From: UMGS1225 sp034086705
GTDB lineage: Bacteria; Bacillota; Clostridia; Oscillospirales; CAG-272
DNA: 13,662 bases
NCBI GenBank assembly: GCA_034086705.1
Contig: JAXDZV010000036.1
Location: 1-13,662, forward strand
Direction: 5' to 3'
The position numbers and the translations under genes were made by a program. The notes below the pieces were generated by a model. That model made no database searches, was not told the origin of the DNA, and saw only the letters and a program-made list of their open reading frames with translations. This document shows positions 5,567-13,342 of this stretch, piece after piece; within the stretch, counting starts at the first letter, position 1, and each line of letters opens with the position of its first letter.

Positions 5567-6865
5567 TCAAACGTCAAGCCTTGCAATGTCTTCCGGAGTT
5601 TCTCTACGAACTGCCACTCTGGTTTCGCCCTCGGGCGAAATGAAAACAACAGGCGGGCGGGGAACTCTGTTATAGTTTGAGGCCATTGCATAGTTATATG
5701 CTCCTGTTACAAGCACAGCAAGTTTGTCACCGCGCTGTGGCTTTGCCATGGGGATATCCTCACCAATCAGGTCGCCGGATTCGCAAAGACGGCCGGCAAC
5801 GGTTGCGATGAAATCTTTTTTGCATGCTGCACGGGATGCGTTTAATACGGTGTATGCAGATTTATAAAGTGCATATCTGGGGTTATCAGACATGCCGCCG
5901 TCTATGGAAACATAGCTTTTATATCCTGTAATCGTTTTTATGCTTCCAACGGTGTAGAGGGTAACACCTGCATCGGCTACAATACTTCTACCGGGTTCCA
6001 GCAAGACCTGTGGCTCCGGAAAATCGTTATCAACGCAGCATTTTTTGACTTCCGCAGCAACCATGCGCAAATTTTCCGGGATAGAGAACGTGGGATCGTT
6101 TTCCACATATCTTACACCATACCCACCGCCAAGGTTTAGGACAGTCAAAGTCTTTCCGGTCGTTTCTCTGACCATCGCCATAAATGCTACCATGATACGC
6201 GCGGCCTTTAAGAATGGTTTGGAATCAAAGCAAAGAGAACCTACGTGGCAATGAATTCCCACCAATTTGAGAGCAGGTAACTTCAGAATCTCTTTTATAA
6301 GCTCTAAGGCTTGTCCCGTTTCAATTGCTACGCCAAACTTTGAATCCACTTTCCCCGTATTGATCGCTTTATGTGTATGAGGGTCAATACCGGGGGTTAC
6401 TCTGAGAATCACTCGTTGCGTGATACCACGTTCTTTTGCCTGTGCAGACAGGGAATAAATCTCTTCTCTGTTATCGCAGATAAATGTACCAACGCCACAG
6501 TCAAGCGCATATGCTATATCCGCATCCGTTTTATTGTTGCCGTGAAAATATGCTTTGTCCATTGGAAATTCCACAGAATGCGCTGTATACAATTCGCCGC
6601 CGGAAACAATATCCGTTCCCATTCCTTCACTGAGCGCAATTCTGTACATTTCCTTACAGGAAAGTGCTTTTGATGCAAATAGAGGCATACTGCCGGGGGC
6701 GAAAACCTCTTGCATTGTTTTCACATATTCCTGCATGCGCATTCTGACACGGTTTTCGTCCATGAGCATCAAAGGCGTTCCATAAATATCCGCCAATGCA
6801 ACCGTATCTTTTCCGGCTAATGTCAGGTGCCCTGCATCATTGACACCGAGGTTAGTATGAAGCAT
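5567..6865 (-). CDS. lysA: Diaminopimelate decarboxylase
   Basis: A 432-residue PLP enzyme of fold type III that decarboxylates meso-diaminopimelate to L-lysine, the last step of the pathway. K66 in FASKAL is the PLP-binding lysine. Further motifs are HVGS (207-210), the phosphate-binding NLGGGYG (244-250), EPGR (290-293), the active-site CESGD (C361) and GAYNYAMAS with Y390. The ATG at 6865 shares its A with the dapL stop (TAATG) and has GGGAGGTG upstream, so the two genes are translationally coupled. The frame is open 29 codons further upstream, but that part lies within dapL and has no family match. This is the last gene of the operon and appears intact. Confidence 0.96.
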   Translation of the reverse strand: MLHTNLGVNDAGHLTLAGKDTVALADIYGTPLMLMDENRVRMRMQEYVKTMQEVFAPGSMPLFASKALSCKEMYRIALSEGMGTDIVSGGELYTAHSVEFPMDKAYFHGNNKTDADIAYALDCGVGTFICDNREEIYSLSAQAKERGITQRVILRVTPGIDPHTHKAINTGKVDSKFGVAIETGQALELIKEILKLPALKLVGIHCHVGSLCFDSKPFLKAARIMVAFMAMVRETTGKTLTVLNLGGGYGVRYVENDPTFSIPENLRMVAAEVKKCCVDNDFPEPQVLLEPGRSIVADAGVTLYTVGSIKTITGYKSYVSIDGGMSDNPRYALYKSAYTVLNASRAACKKDFIATVAGRLCESGDLIGEDIPMAKPQRGDKLAVLVTGAYNYAMASNYNRVPRPPVVFISPEGETRVAVRRETPEDIARLDV

Positions 6866-8046
6866 TACAGCACCTCCCGAAGTCTTCGCACAGCCTGCTC
6901 CGTCAGTTCGTGACTTGAGAAAGAAGTAAGGCGGAAAAAACCTTCTCCGCATTTTCCGAATCCCTCCCCGGGAGTGCCAACAAGATTTGCCTTTTCCAGT
7001 AAATAGTCAAAGAAATCCCAGCTTGCCATACCGCCGGGGCATTGCAACCAAAGATATGGAGAATTCTTACCGCCGGTATAATATATTCCCTTTTCGTCGA
7101 GCACCGACGCCAGCATGGCGGCATTTTTGCGGTAGTATGCAATATTCTCATAGCAGGCTGCCATGCCCTGGGGCGAATATGCGGCCTGTGCCGCACGCTG
7201 CACGGGGTAGGAAACACCGTTAAACTTTGTTGCCTGTCTGCGTGCCCACAGATCACGCAGACAAACCCCGTTTGCGCTGATCTGCGCAGGAACAACGGTA
7301 TACCCGCAGCGGGTTCCGGTAAAGCCTGCGGTCTTTGAGAAAGAACATATCTCAACGGCACATGCACGTGCGCCGGGTATCAGATATATTGATCTTGGGC
7401 AATTATTGTCCGTGATAAATGCTTCGTACGCTGCATCGAATAGTATGAGAGAGCCGCTTTCCAGCGCAAATGAGACCCATTCCGCAAGCTGTTCTGCCGA
7501 ATAAGCAGCACCGGTGGGATTGCCCGGCGAACAGAGATAATACACGCCGGTACCGGTTTTTGCATTGGGCATAGGCAAAAAGTCGTTTTCACGTCCGGAT
7601 GGCAACAGCGTGATTCTGTGTCCTGACATAATGTTCGAATCTCTATACACAGGATATACCGGATCGGGTAGGTAAATATCGTTGTCTCCCATCACATCAA
7701 CAAAATTTCCGCAATCGCTCTTTGCACCGTCAGACACAAAAATGTCGTCGACGGGTATTTTGACCCCGATTTCACTATAATGTATACTGATGGCTTCCCG
7801 AAGAAAATCATATCCGTATTCCGGAGGATATCCCCGAAATGTATCGGCATTTCCCAGTTCATCCGCTGCTTTTTTCATCGCGCTGACGACACATTCGGGA
7901 AGCGGTCTTGTAATGTCACCGATTCCCATTTTGATAATGTTCGCATCAGGGTGTGACTGTTGGTATTTCCTGACGCGTCTTGCAATTTCAGAGAAAAGAT
8001 AGTTTTTGGAAAGAGCGGCAAAGTGCTCATTTAATTGAATTGTCAT
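6865..8046 (-). CDS. dapL: LL-diaminopimelate aminotransferase
   Basis: A 393-residue fold-type-I PLP aminotransferase. DapL converts tetrahydrodipicolinate plus glutamate directly to LL-diaminopimelate, bypassing the succinylase or acetylase steps. The N-terminus (NYLFSEIARRV, MGIGDITRPLP) is the DapL signature. SPGNPTG is at 173-179 and CSFSKTAGFTGTRCGY carries the PLP lysine K238. Its place between dapF and lysA supports the assignment over other class I aminotransferases. I chose the ATG at 8046 because GGAG lies nine bases upstream; ATGs at 8070, 8064 and 8061 are in frame but lack such a site. It overlaps the dapF end by 20 bases. Confidence 0.93.
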   Translation of the reverse strand: MTIQLNEHFAALSKNYLFSEIARRVRKYQQSHPDANIIKMGIGDITRPLPECVVSAMKKAADELGNADTFRGYPPEYGYDFLREAISIHYSEIGVKIPVDDIFVSDGAKSDCGNFVDVMGDNDIYLPDPVYPVYRDSNIMSGHRITLLPSGRENDFLPMPNAKTGTGVYYLCSPGNPTGAAYSAEQLAEWVSFALESGSLILFDAAYEAFITDNNCPRSIYLIPGARACAVEICSFSKTAGFTGTRCGYTVVPAQISANGVCLRDLWARRQATKFNGVSYPVQRAAQAAYSPQGMAACYENIAYYRKNAAMLASVLDEKGIYYTGGKNSPYLWLQCPGGMASWDFFDYLLEKANLVGTPGEGFGKCGEGFFRLTSFSSHELTEQAVRRLREVL

Positions 8047-8869
8047 ATTCGTATACTCCATCATAAGCAAATTGTGCCGACCCGGTCATGGTTATGTGAT
8101 CTGTACATAGTATGCGCAGATCACCACCGCGCAGATGAACCGTTACTGGCGTATTACCGGGACAGATACCAAGCTTCACTGCAGCGCTAACAACGGCACA
8201 GGCACCTGTGCCGCACGCCCATGTTTCTCCGCTGCCTCTTTCCCAGACACGCATGATAAGCTCGGTATCGGTACAGATTTTTACAAATTCCGTGTTGATT
8301 CGTTCAGGGAAAAGTGCATTGTTTTCAAACAATGGCCCCAGCTTCTCTATGTCAATTGTATATGGGTCGTCAACAAATATGACCGCGTGAGGATTTCCGA
8401 CGCTGAGCGCAGTAACACGCCACACTCTACCGCCTACAATTACCGGTGAATCGATTAGCTCTTTTGCCGCCGGAATTGCCTTAGGGGAAAAATCAGGAAC
8501 TCCCATATCCACACTGATGCTATTCACTTTTCCGGCATGTATCGAAAGATAAAGCGTTTTTATTCCGGAAAGGGTTTCAAGGGTTATAACATCCTTTTTA
8601 ACAATGCTTCGCTCGTAGAGATATTTTCCAATGCATCTGGCCGCATTGCCGCACATGGTGCCCTCGCTTCCGTCTGCATTGAACATACGCATTCTTGCAT
8701 CTGCCGTCTGAGAAGGGCAAATACAAACCACTCCGTCGGCCCCTACGGAAAAGCGGCGCGCAGACATTTTTACGGACAAATCGGATGGGTCGAATTGCAT
8801 CCCTTGCATGCAGTTGATGTAAATATAGTCGTTTCCGATGCCGTGCATTTTAGTAAATTCAATTTTCAT
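8027..8869 (-). CDS. dapF: Diaminopimelate epimerase
   Basis: A 280-residue cofactor-independent racemase that converts LL- to meso-diaminopimelate, the form used for peptidoglycan and by LysA. The two catalytic cysteines are C73 in MCGNAARC and C219 in WACGTGAC, spaced as in the family. The N-terminal FTKMHGIGNDYIYI and the NADGSEG and GNPHAV motifs are also typical. The ATG at 8869 lies inside the end of dapB (11-base overlap, ATGAAAATTGA), so translation is probably coupled. An in-frame extension to 8974 lies within dapB and is not part of the protein. The two halves of the epimerase fold are complete. Confidence 0.96.
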   Translation of the reverse strand: MKIEFTKMHGIGNDYIYINCMQGMQFDPSDLSVKMSARRFSVGADGVVCICPSQTADARMRMFNADGSEGTMCGNAARCIGKYLYERSIVKKDVITLETLSGIKTLYLSIHAGKVNSISVDMGVPDFSPKAIPAAKELIDSPVIVGGRVWRVTALSVGNPHAVIFVDDPYTIDIEKLGPLFENNALFPERINTEFVKICTDTELIMRVWERGSGETWACGTGACAVVSAAVKLGICPGNTPVTVHLRGGDLRILCTDHITMTGSAQFAYDGVYEYDNSIK

Positions 8870-9578
8870 TTTTAACCATATCCGCCATATCGTATAATCC
8901 CGGGGCACGTCCTGAAATAAAACGAAAAGCGCAGCAAGCGCCTTCTGCAAACAGCCTTCTGTCCATTGCCTCATGCTTCAAAGTTATGCGTTGCGTATCG
9001 GTAGAAATTACCACGGTATGCTCGCCAATAATATTGCCCAGCCGAAGAGAATGGATACCTATTTCATTTTTCTTCCGTTTTTCTTGCCCGTATCTACCAA
9101 AAACGAACTTGGCATTTTCTCGTTCACTGGATATTTCATTTGCAATCATGAGCGCTGTGCCGCTGGGAGCGTCCAGTTTTCGATTGTGATGACATTCCAC
9201 TATTTCAATATCCGCATCGGGAAATGCCGCTGCGGCCTGTTTTGCAAGAGAACATAACGTTGCAATTCCAAGCGACATATTGGCGCTTAAAAATATCGGC
9301 ACACTTTGTGATGCCTTTTTTATAATTTCCATCTCCTGAGGAGTTTGCCCGGTTGTGGCAAATACAACCGGAAGATGGTTTTTTATCGCAAAATCACATA
9401 TTGCAACGGCCGCTGTATGGTGAGAAAAATCGATAATGCCTTCTGCATCAGTACAACAGCAATCGGAAATGCTTCTAATTTCCAATGCGGGGTCAACCTT
9501 TGCAACTACTGTAATTTCTTCTAAAGAACAAACGAGCTGCCCCATTCGGCCTGCTGCGCCGGTAACAATTACTTTCAT
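8859..9578 (-). CDS. dapB: 4-hydroxy-tetrahydrodipicolinate reductase
   Basis: A 239-residue NAD(P)H-dependent reductase that makes tetrahydrodipicolinate, the substrate of DapL. The dinucleotide-binding GAAGRMG is at residues 7-13. The catalytic and substrate-binding segment ECHHNRKLDAPSGTA is at 128-142, with H130, H131 and K134. GRYG (161-164) and EIGIHSLRLGNIIGEHTV are typical of the C-terminal domain. The length is a little below the 265-270 of enterobacterial forms but usual for Clostridia. The ATG overlaps the dapA stop by four bases (ATGA). Confidence 0.96.
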   Translation of the reverse strand: MKVIVTGAAGRMGQLVCSLEEITVVAKVDPALEIRSISDCCCTDAEGIIDFSHHTAAVAICDFAIKNHLPVVFATTGQTPQEMEIIKKASQSVPIFLSANMSLGIATLCSLAKQAAAAFPDADIEIVECHHNRKLDAPSGTALMIANEISSERENAKFVFGRYGQEKRKKNEIGIHSLRLGNIIGEHTVVISTDTQRITLKHEAMDRRLFAEGACCAFRFISGRAPGLYDMADMVKNEN

Positions 9579-10360
9579 ACGTCAATACCGACCTTTCTCA
9601 TACAATCGAGTAGGTCTTCTTCATGTTCTTTTTCCATGCAGGTAAGAGGCAGTCTCAATCTGTTTTCACAAAAGCCCATAGCTGCCATAGCCGCTTTTAC
9701 GGGAATGGGATTTACTTCGGAAAAAAGCGCATCTATCAAAGCGTGGTATTTGTACTGCATTTTTGCGGCACCTTCCACATCGCCGGCGAAGAAAAGTTCG
9801 CACATTTTAACGGTTTCCGACGGGAGTATATTGGAAAGAACAGATATAACGCCCTTGCTGCCCAGCGCTAGCAGGGGAACAATCTGATCGTCGTTTCCGG
9901 AATATAAATCCAGTTTTTCGTGTACGTATGACATGGTCTCTACAATTTTCGATAAATTGCCGTTGGCCTCTTTGATAGCAACAATATTCTTATGCTCCGC
10001 AAGTGCCTTATATGTCGAAGGTTCAATATTAACGCCTGTACGAGATGGAACATTGTATAGAATAATTGGTATTTTGGAAAAATCTGCGATGGAGGTATAC
10101 ATTTCGTATAGTCCTTTTTGTGTTGCTTTATTATAATAAGGCGTTACAACAAGCACGACTGCACGCATAGGCGTTGACCGTATTTTCAGGACGAAAAATA
10201 AGGTAGGCAAGGCTGATAGGAAGTAGAAAGTTGTAAACATAGGCGACAGTACAAGAAAGTCTTTCGGGTACAAACCGAGTAGCATATTATATGTAAGTGC
10301 GATAGCAAAGAAAATGATTCCTGATCTTGTGTTGGTTTTAGATGCTTTTTTAGTCTTCAT
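9575..10360 (-). CDS. dapA: Chimeric DapA: truncated dihydrodipicolinate synthase with a foreign membrane N-terminus
   Basis: From residue ~68 to 261 this is clearly 4-hydroxy-tetrahydrodipicolinate synthase: VTPYYNK (73-78), YNVPSRTG with Y102 and R107, the Schiff-base lysine K130 in VAIKEANG, then GNDD and NPIPVK. Intact DapA is about 290-300 residues and has roughly 98 residues before VTPYYNK, including the GTTGE active-site segment. Here these are missing. Instead there are ~67 unrelated residues: a basic start (MKTKKASKTNTRSG) and two hydrophobic segments (about 14-31 and 41-60). The foreign part has its own good start (AAAGGAGAT, six bases before ATG 10360). The junction near 10160-10165 keeps the reading frame. 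Half the TIM barrel is lost, so the product is probably inactive. Either a deletion fused two genes, or the assembly is chimeric. A second, intact dapA elsewhere would be expected. Confidence 0.88.
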   Translation of the reverse strand: MKTKKASKTNTRSGIIFFAIALTYNMLLGLYPKDFLVLSPMFTTFYFLSALPTLFFVLKIRSTPMRAVVLVVTPYYNKATQKGLYEMYTSIADFSKIPIILYNVPSRTGVNIEPSTYKALAEHKNIVAIKEANGNLSKIVETMSYVHEKLDLYSGNDDQIVPLLALGSKGVISVLSNILPSETVKMCELFFAGDVEGAAKMQYKYHALIDALFSEVNPIPVKAAMAAMGFCENRLRLPLTCMEKEHEEDLLDCMRKVGIDV

Positions 10361-10404
10361 TTCAAAATCTCCTTTATGTACGAAATTGATTGAAACGAAG
10401 AAGA

Positions 10405-10435
10405 GGCAGTACAGAGCGACGAACTCTGTACTGCC
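10405..10435 (-). terminator. 12-bp hairpin in the dap leader
   Basis: GGCAGTACAGAG (10405-10416) pairs perfectly with CTCTGTACTGCC (10424-10435) around seven bases. On the minus strand it is followed by TCTTCTTCGTTTC, a pyrimidine-rich but imperfect U-tract. It lies 45 bases before the chimeric dapA start and 30 bases after the tRNA-Leu terminator. It could be a second terminator, or an attenuator that came with the foreign gene start. Confidence 0.5.
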
Positions 10436-10463
10436 ACAAACAAAGACTTATGTATTATCATTT

Positions 10464-10515
10464 AAGAAAACAACAAACCCGAACGTTTCACCAATCGGTA
10501 AAAGGTTCGGGTTTG
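10464..10515 (-). terminator. Terminator of the tRNA-Leu pair
   Basis: CAAACCCGAAC (10474-10484) pairs with GTTCGGGTTTG (10505-10515). The loop contains further ACC/GGT pairing. On the minus strand the stem is followed by TTGTTTTCTT. It begins eight bases after the CCA end of tRNA-Leu(CAG). Confidence 0.8.
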
Positions 10516-10522
10516 AATGCTT

Positions 10523-10609
10523 TGGTGCGGGTAAGAGGACTTGAACCTCCACGAAGTTGCCCCCACTAGAACCTGAATCTAGCGCGTCTGCCAATTCCGC
10601 CATACCCGC
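10523..10609 (-). tRNA. tRNA-Leu (anticodon CAG)
   Basis: On the minus strand the acceptor GCGGGTA pairs with TACCCGC, followed by discriminator A and an encoded CCA. The anticodon stem CTAGA/TCTAG encloses TTCAGGT, giving anticodon CAG. The long variable arm of a class II tRNA is present, and the T loop is TTCAAGT. It is the second gene of a tandem pair, three bases after tRNA-Leu(GAG). Confidence 0.95.
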
Positions 10610-10612
10610 ATA

Positions 10613-10697
10613 TGGTGCGAGAAACGGGACTTGAACCCGTATGATATACATCACACGCCCCTCAAACGTGCGCGTCTACCAGTTCCGCCACTCTCGC
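10613..10697 (-). tRNA. tRNA-Leu (anticodon GAG)
   Basis: On the minus strand the acceptor GCGAGAG pairs with TTCTCGC (one G-T pair), with discriminator A and encoded CCA. The anticodon stem CACGT/GCGTG encloses TTGAGGG, giving anticodon GAG. A long variable arm (TGATGTATATCA) is present. It is the first gene of the pair behind the promoter at 10734-10762. Confidence 0.95.
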
Positions 10698-10733
10698 GTA
10701 CGTACTCGCGGAAAGCACTGCTCAACATCCCGT

Positions 10734-10762
10734 ATTATAACATGTGTTTTTTTCTCTGTCAA
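10734..10762 (-). promoter_or_regulatory. Consensus sigma-A promoter of the tRNA-Leu pair
   Basis: On the minus strand, TTGACA (10757-10762) and TATAAT (10734-10739) are separated by exactly 17 bases, a perfect match to consensus. It lies 36 bases upstream of the first tRNA. Read-through from here may also feed the dap genes, for which no other promoter is evident. Confidence 0.93.
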
Positions 10763-11196
10763 GTGGAAATTTTATTTTTTCCCGAAAAGCGGACTGCGCA
10801 CACTTTTTATTTTGCAAAATACAGTAACGGCGAAGGACAGGTTGTTTGTGTGAGCACGTATCGATCCTTGATGCAATCAAACAAAGTATCTTTGCATAGC
10901 TGCCTTTCCTCCACCACACAAAGCGGTGTTCCTATCAAAGCTTAAATGCTGAAAGATACCTTGCAATGAAGAGGTTTCTTTCAAAGAAGATCCACTGCTT
11001 TTTTCGGTTTTATGCGAAAGCACTTTATTTTTTTGCTGTTTTGCAGTACAATAACGATGCAACATATTCCGATTGGGAAAATGATCAATCAATAAACATG
11101 TATTTTCTTTGATCGGGAAAACCGTGTGGCTGTATTGCAAAAAGCAAGATTCGGTGTGTTCCTTTTTGAACCGTTCTTTTATGGGAGGTGTAAAGT
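10763..11196. other. 434-base intergenic region before the ABC transporter
   Basis: An AT-rich stretch between the divergent tRNA-Leu promoter and the ABC ATPase gene. I found no gene with a credible start, and no clear promoter; TTGATC near 11110 followed by TGTATT is the best but weak candidate. A loose inverted repeat GTATCTTT / AAAGATAC occurs between about 10887 and 10965. The end holds the ABC ribosome binding site GGGAGGTG (11183-11190). Confidence 0.4.
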
Positions 11197-12087
11197 ATGC
11201 TGCTTGAACTAAAAAACATTGACAAATCTTTTGGAGAAAAGGAAGTTCTCAAAGGAGTTTCGTTTACCGCGGAAAGCGGAAAAGCCTTCGGATTACTCGG
11301 TAGAAATGGGGCGGGAAAAACAACTACCATTCGTATTTTGATGAATGTGCTCCCTGCTAATAACGGCGAGGTGTTAGTAGACGGCAAGCCGATTAATTAT
11401 GAAAAAATCGGACTCGGCTATCTTCCGGAAGAAAGAGGATTGTATCCCAAAAAACTGATTATGGATCAGCTTGTATATTTTGCGGAATTGAAAGGCATGC
11501 GCCATAAAAATGCTATAAAAGCGGTAGACCATTGGCTTGAAAGACTTGGTATGAGCGAATATCGGAACAAACGCCTTGATACTTTGTCGAAGGGGAACCA
11601 ACAAAAAATCCAATTGATTACAGCGCTTGCGCATAACCCGCATATTGTGATTCTTGATGAGCCTTTTTCCGGACTTGACCCGGTAAATGCCATACTTTTA
11701 AAAGATGTGGTAAAAGAACAGATTGCACAAGGCAAGATCGTTTTGTTTTCGAGCCATCAAATGAGCTACATAGAGGAATTTTGTGATAGCATAGCTATTA
11801 TCAATGCAGGTAAAGTGGTACTTCACGGAGATTTGCACGATATTAAGAGGAATTATGTGCGTGACCGACTGGTAGTCAGCACTACAAAGCCCGAACCAAT
11901 CAAAGCGGAATTCGGCAGTGTTTGCACCGTGACCGAAGATGGATCATTGCTCATTCAACTTCCAAAGCCTGACGATAAGCAGGCTACCATGAAACGCCTT
12001 GTTGAGAACTACGATATTGATGGGATAAAGGTGTTTGAGCCCTCCCTTAATGATATTTTCGTAGAGTATGCAGGCAAGCAAGTGTGA
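11197..12087 (+). CDS. ABC-2 type exporter ATP-binding protein (NatA-like)
   Basis: A 296-residue cytosolic ATPase that would power the adjacent permease. Walker A is GRNGAGKT (35-42). The Q-loop region reads GYLPEERGLY (74-83), the form usual in this subfamily. The signature is LSKGNQQK (130-137), Walker B VILDEP (151-156), the D-loop SGLD (158-161) and the H-loop SSHQM with H187. After residue ~215 comes the C-terminal extension seen in NatA-like ATPases (DUF4162-type), ending FEPSLNDIFVEYAG. The start is supported by GGGAGGTG six bases upstream. The substrate is unknown: NatAB pumps sodium in Bacillus, but relatives export peptides or drugs, so no symbol is given. Confidence 0.93.
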   Translation: MLLELKNIDKSFGEKEVLKGVSFTAESGKAFGLLGRNGAGKTTTIRILMNVLPANNGEVLVDGKPINYEKIGLGYLPEERGLYPKKLIMDQLVYFAELKGMRHKNAIKAVDHWLERLGMSEYRNKRLDTLSKGNQQKIQLITALAHNPHIVILDEPFSGLDPVNAILLKDVVKEQIAQGKIVLFSSHQMSYIEEFCDSIAIINAGKVVLHGDLHDIKRNYVRDRLVVSTTKPEPIKAEFGSVCTVTEDGSLLIQLPKPDDKQATMKRLVENYDIDGIKVFEPSLNDIFVEYAGKQV

Positions 12088-12100
12088 GGAGGCTAAAATA

Positions 12101-13342
12101 ATGAAGCAACTTGGGAAAATATTGAGATTTGAACTGCTCGGATATTTGAAGAATAAAGTCTTTGTCGGAATAACAGTATTTCTGGTAATAGCCATTGCCG
12201 TTGCTATGTATATTCCAAATCTTTTATCGTTTTTTAAATCCGAAGACGGAGCTACGGATGCCTCTGATTTGCCCGTTATGCTTGTGTATGCAAAAGATAA
12301 CGAACTTTCCTCGTTAATCAAACAGTACTTTGATAAAGCGTTTGCGGAATATAATGTTACGGTAGCCAGGGGGACGATTGATAATGTAAAAGAGCAGATC
12401 ACTTCCGGCAGCGCAGAATGCGCCTTTGTAATGGATAGCGCAGCCTCTTATACGTACTATGTGGACAATCTCTCTATGTATGATTCTAATACATCGGTTG
12501 CAAATACCGTACTGCAGGAAGTTTACAGAGTGACCGCCATGATGCAAAATGGGCTGACCTCTGAACAAGTAAGTGGGATTATGTCTGTTCAAATTGAAAG
12601 CAATACAACAGCGCTGGGGAAAGATCAGATGCAAAATTTTTTTTACACCTATATAATGATCTTTGCTTTGTATATGGTGATTTTGCTTTACGGACAAATG
12701 GTTGCCACGAATGTTGCAACGGAAAAGAGCTCAAGAGCGATGGAAGTTTTGGTTACAAGTGCAAAGCCTGCAAGTATGATGTTTGGCAAAGTTCTTGCAT
12801 CCTGCATAGCGGGACTTGTACAGCTCGTTGCAATTTTCGGATCGGCGCTTGTGTTCTATAATATCAATAAAGCCGCTTGGGGAGATAACACCATTATTCA
12901 ATCGATTTTTAATATCCCCGTTGATTTATTTGTTTATATGCTGATATTTTTTGTTCTTGGCTTCTTGATTTATGCCTTCCTTTACGGTGCTATCGGTTCA
13001 ACAGCATCAAAACTGGAGGATATCAATACGTCGGTAATGCCGATTACATTTTTATTTATTATTGCATTTTTTGTGGTGATGTTTTCAATGACCAGCGGGA
13101 GCATAGATAATACAATGATGAAGGTATGCTCCTACATTCCGTTTACATCGCCGATGGCTATGTTTACAAGAATTTGTATGAGCACGGTTGCCTGGTATGA
13201 AATTGCAATCTCGATTGCCATTCTAATCGGGTCAACCGTAGCTGTTGGATTTATTTCAGCTAAAATTTATCGGGTTGGTGTTTTGCTGTATGGTACAACG
13301 CCGAAGATTGGTTCTATTATGAAAGCGGTTTGGAAAGCATAA
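12101..13342 (+). CDS. ABC-2 type exporter permease (NatB-like)
   Basis: A 413-residue membrane subunit. One membrane helix at about 19-39 is followed by a large extracytoplasmic domain (about 40-180). Five further helices follow at about 181-201, 233-253, 272-296, 311-331 and 365-386. The EKSSRAMEVLVTSAKP segment (208-223) is the conserved cytoplasmic coupling region of ABC-2/NatB permeases, and the C-terminus YRVGVLLYG is also typical. The ATG at 12101 has GAGGAGG eight bases upstream, and the gene follows the ATPase stop by 13 bases, so they are co-transcribed. An in-frame extension to 12068 would overlap the ATPase and lacks a ribosome binding site. Confidence 0.92.
   Translation: MKQLGKILRFELLGYLKNKVFVGITVFLVIAIAVAMYIPNLLSFFKSEDGATDASDLPVMLVYAKDNELSSLIKQYFDKAFAEYNVTVARGTIDNVKEQITSGSAECAFVMDSAASYTYYVDNLSMYDSNTSVANTVLQEVYRVTAMMQNGLTSEQVSGIMSVQIESNTTALGKDQMQNFFYTYIMIFALYMVILLYGQMVATNVATEKSSRAMEVLVTSAKPASMMFGKVLASCIAGLVQLVAIFGSALVFYNINKAAWGDNTIIQSIFNIPVDLFVYMLIFFVLGFLIYAFLYGAIGSTASKLEDINTSVMPITFLFIIAFFVVMFSMTSGSIDNTMMKVCSYIPFTSPMAMFTRICMSTVAWYEIAISIAILIGSTVAVGFISAKIYRVGVLLYGTTPKIGSIMKAVWKA

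Noticed and set aside
5254..5643. A 129-codon plus-strand frame in the gap after tRNA-Gln
   Set aside because: There is no ribosome binding site, it overlaps the lysA 3' end antisense, and there is no recognisable domain. The minus-strand 5034-5405 frame is equally unsupported.
10361..10463. A lysine riboswitch (L-box) before the dap operon
   Set aside because: Only about 100 bases lie between the tRNA terminator and the start codon, too short for the roughly 170-base L-box aptamer. Only one simple hairpin is present.
10448..10654. A 68-codon minus-strand open frame containing MAELADALDSGSSG
   Set aside because: It is a translation of tRNA-Leu(CAG); this peptide string is a well-known artefact of tRNA-Leu genes.
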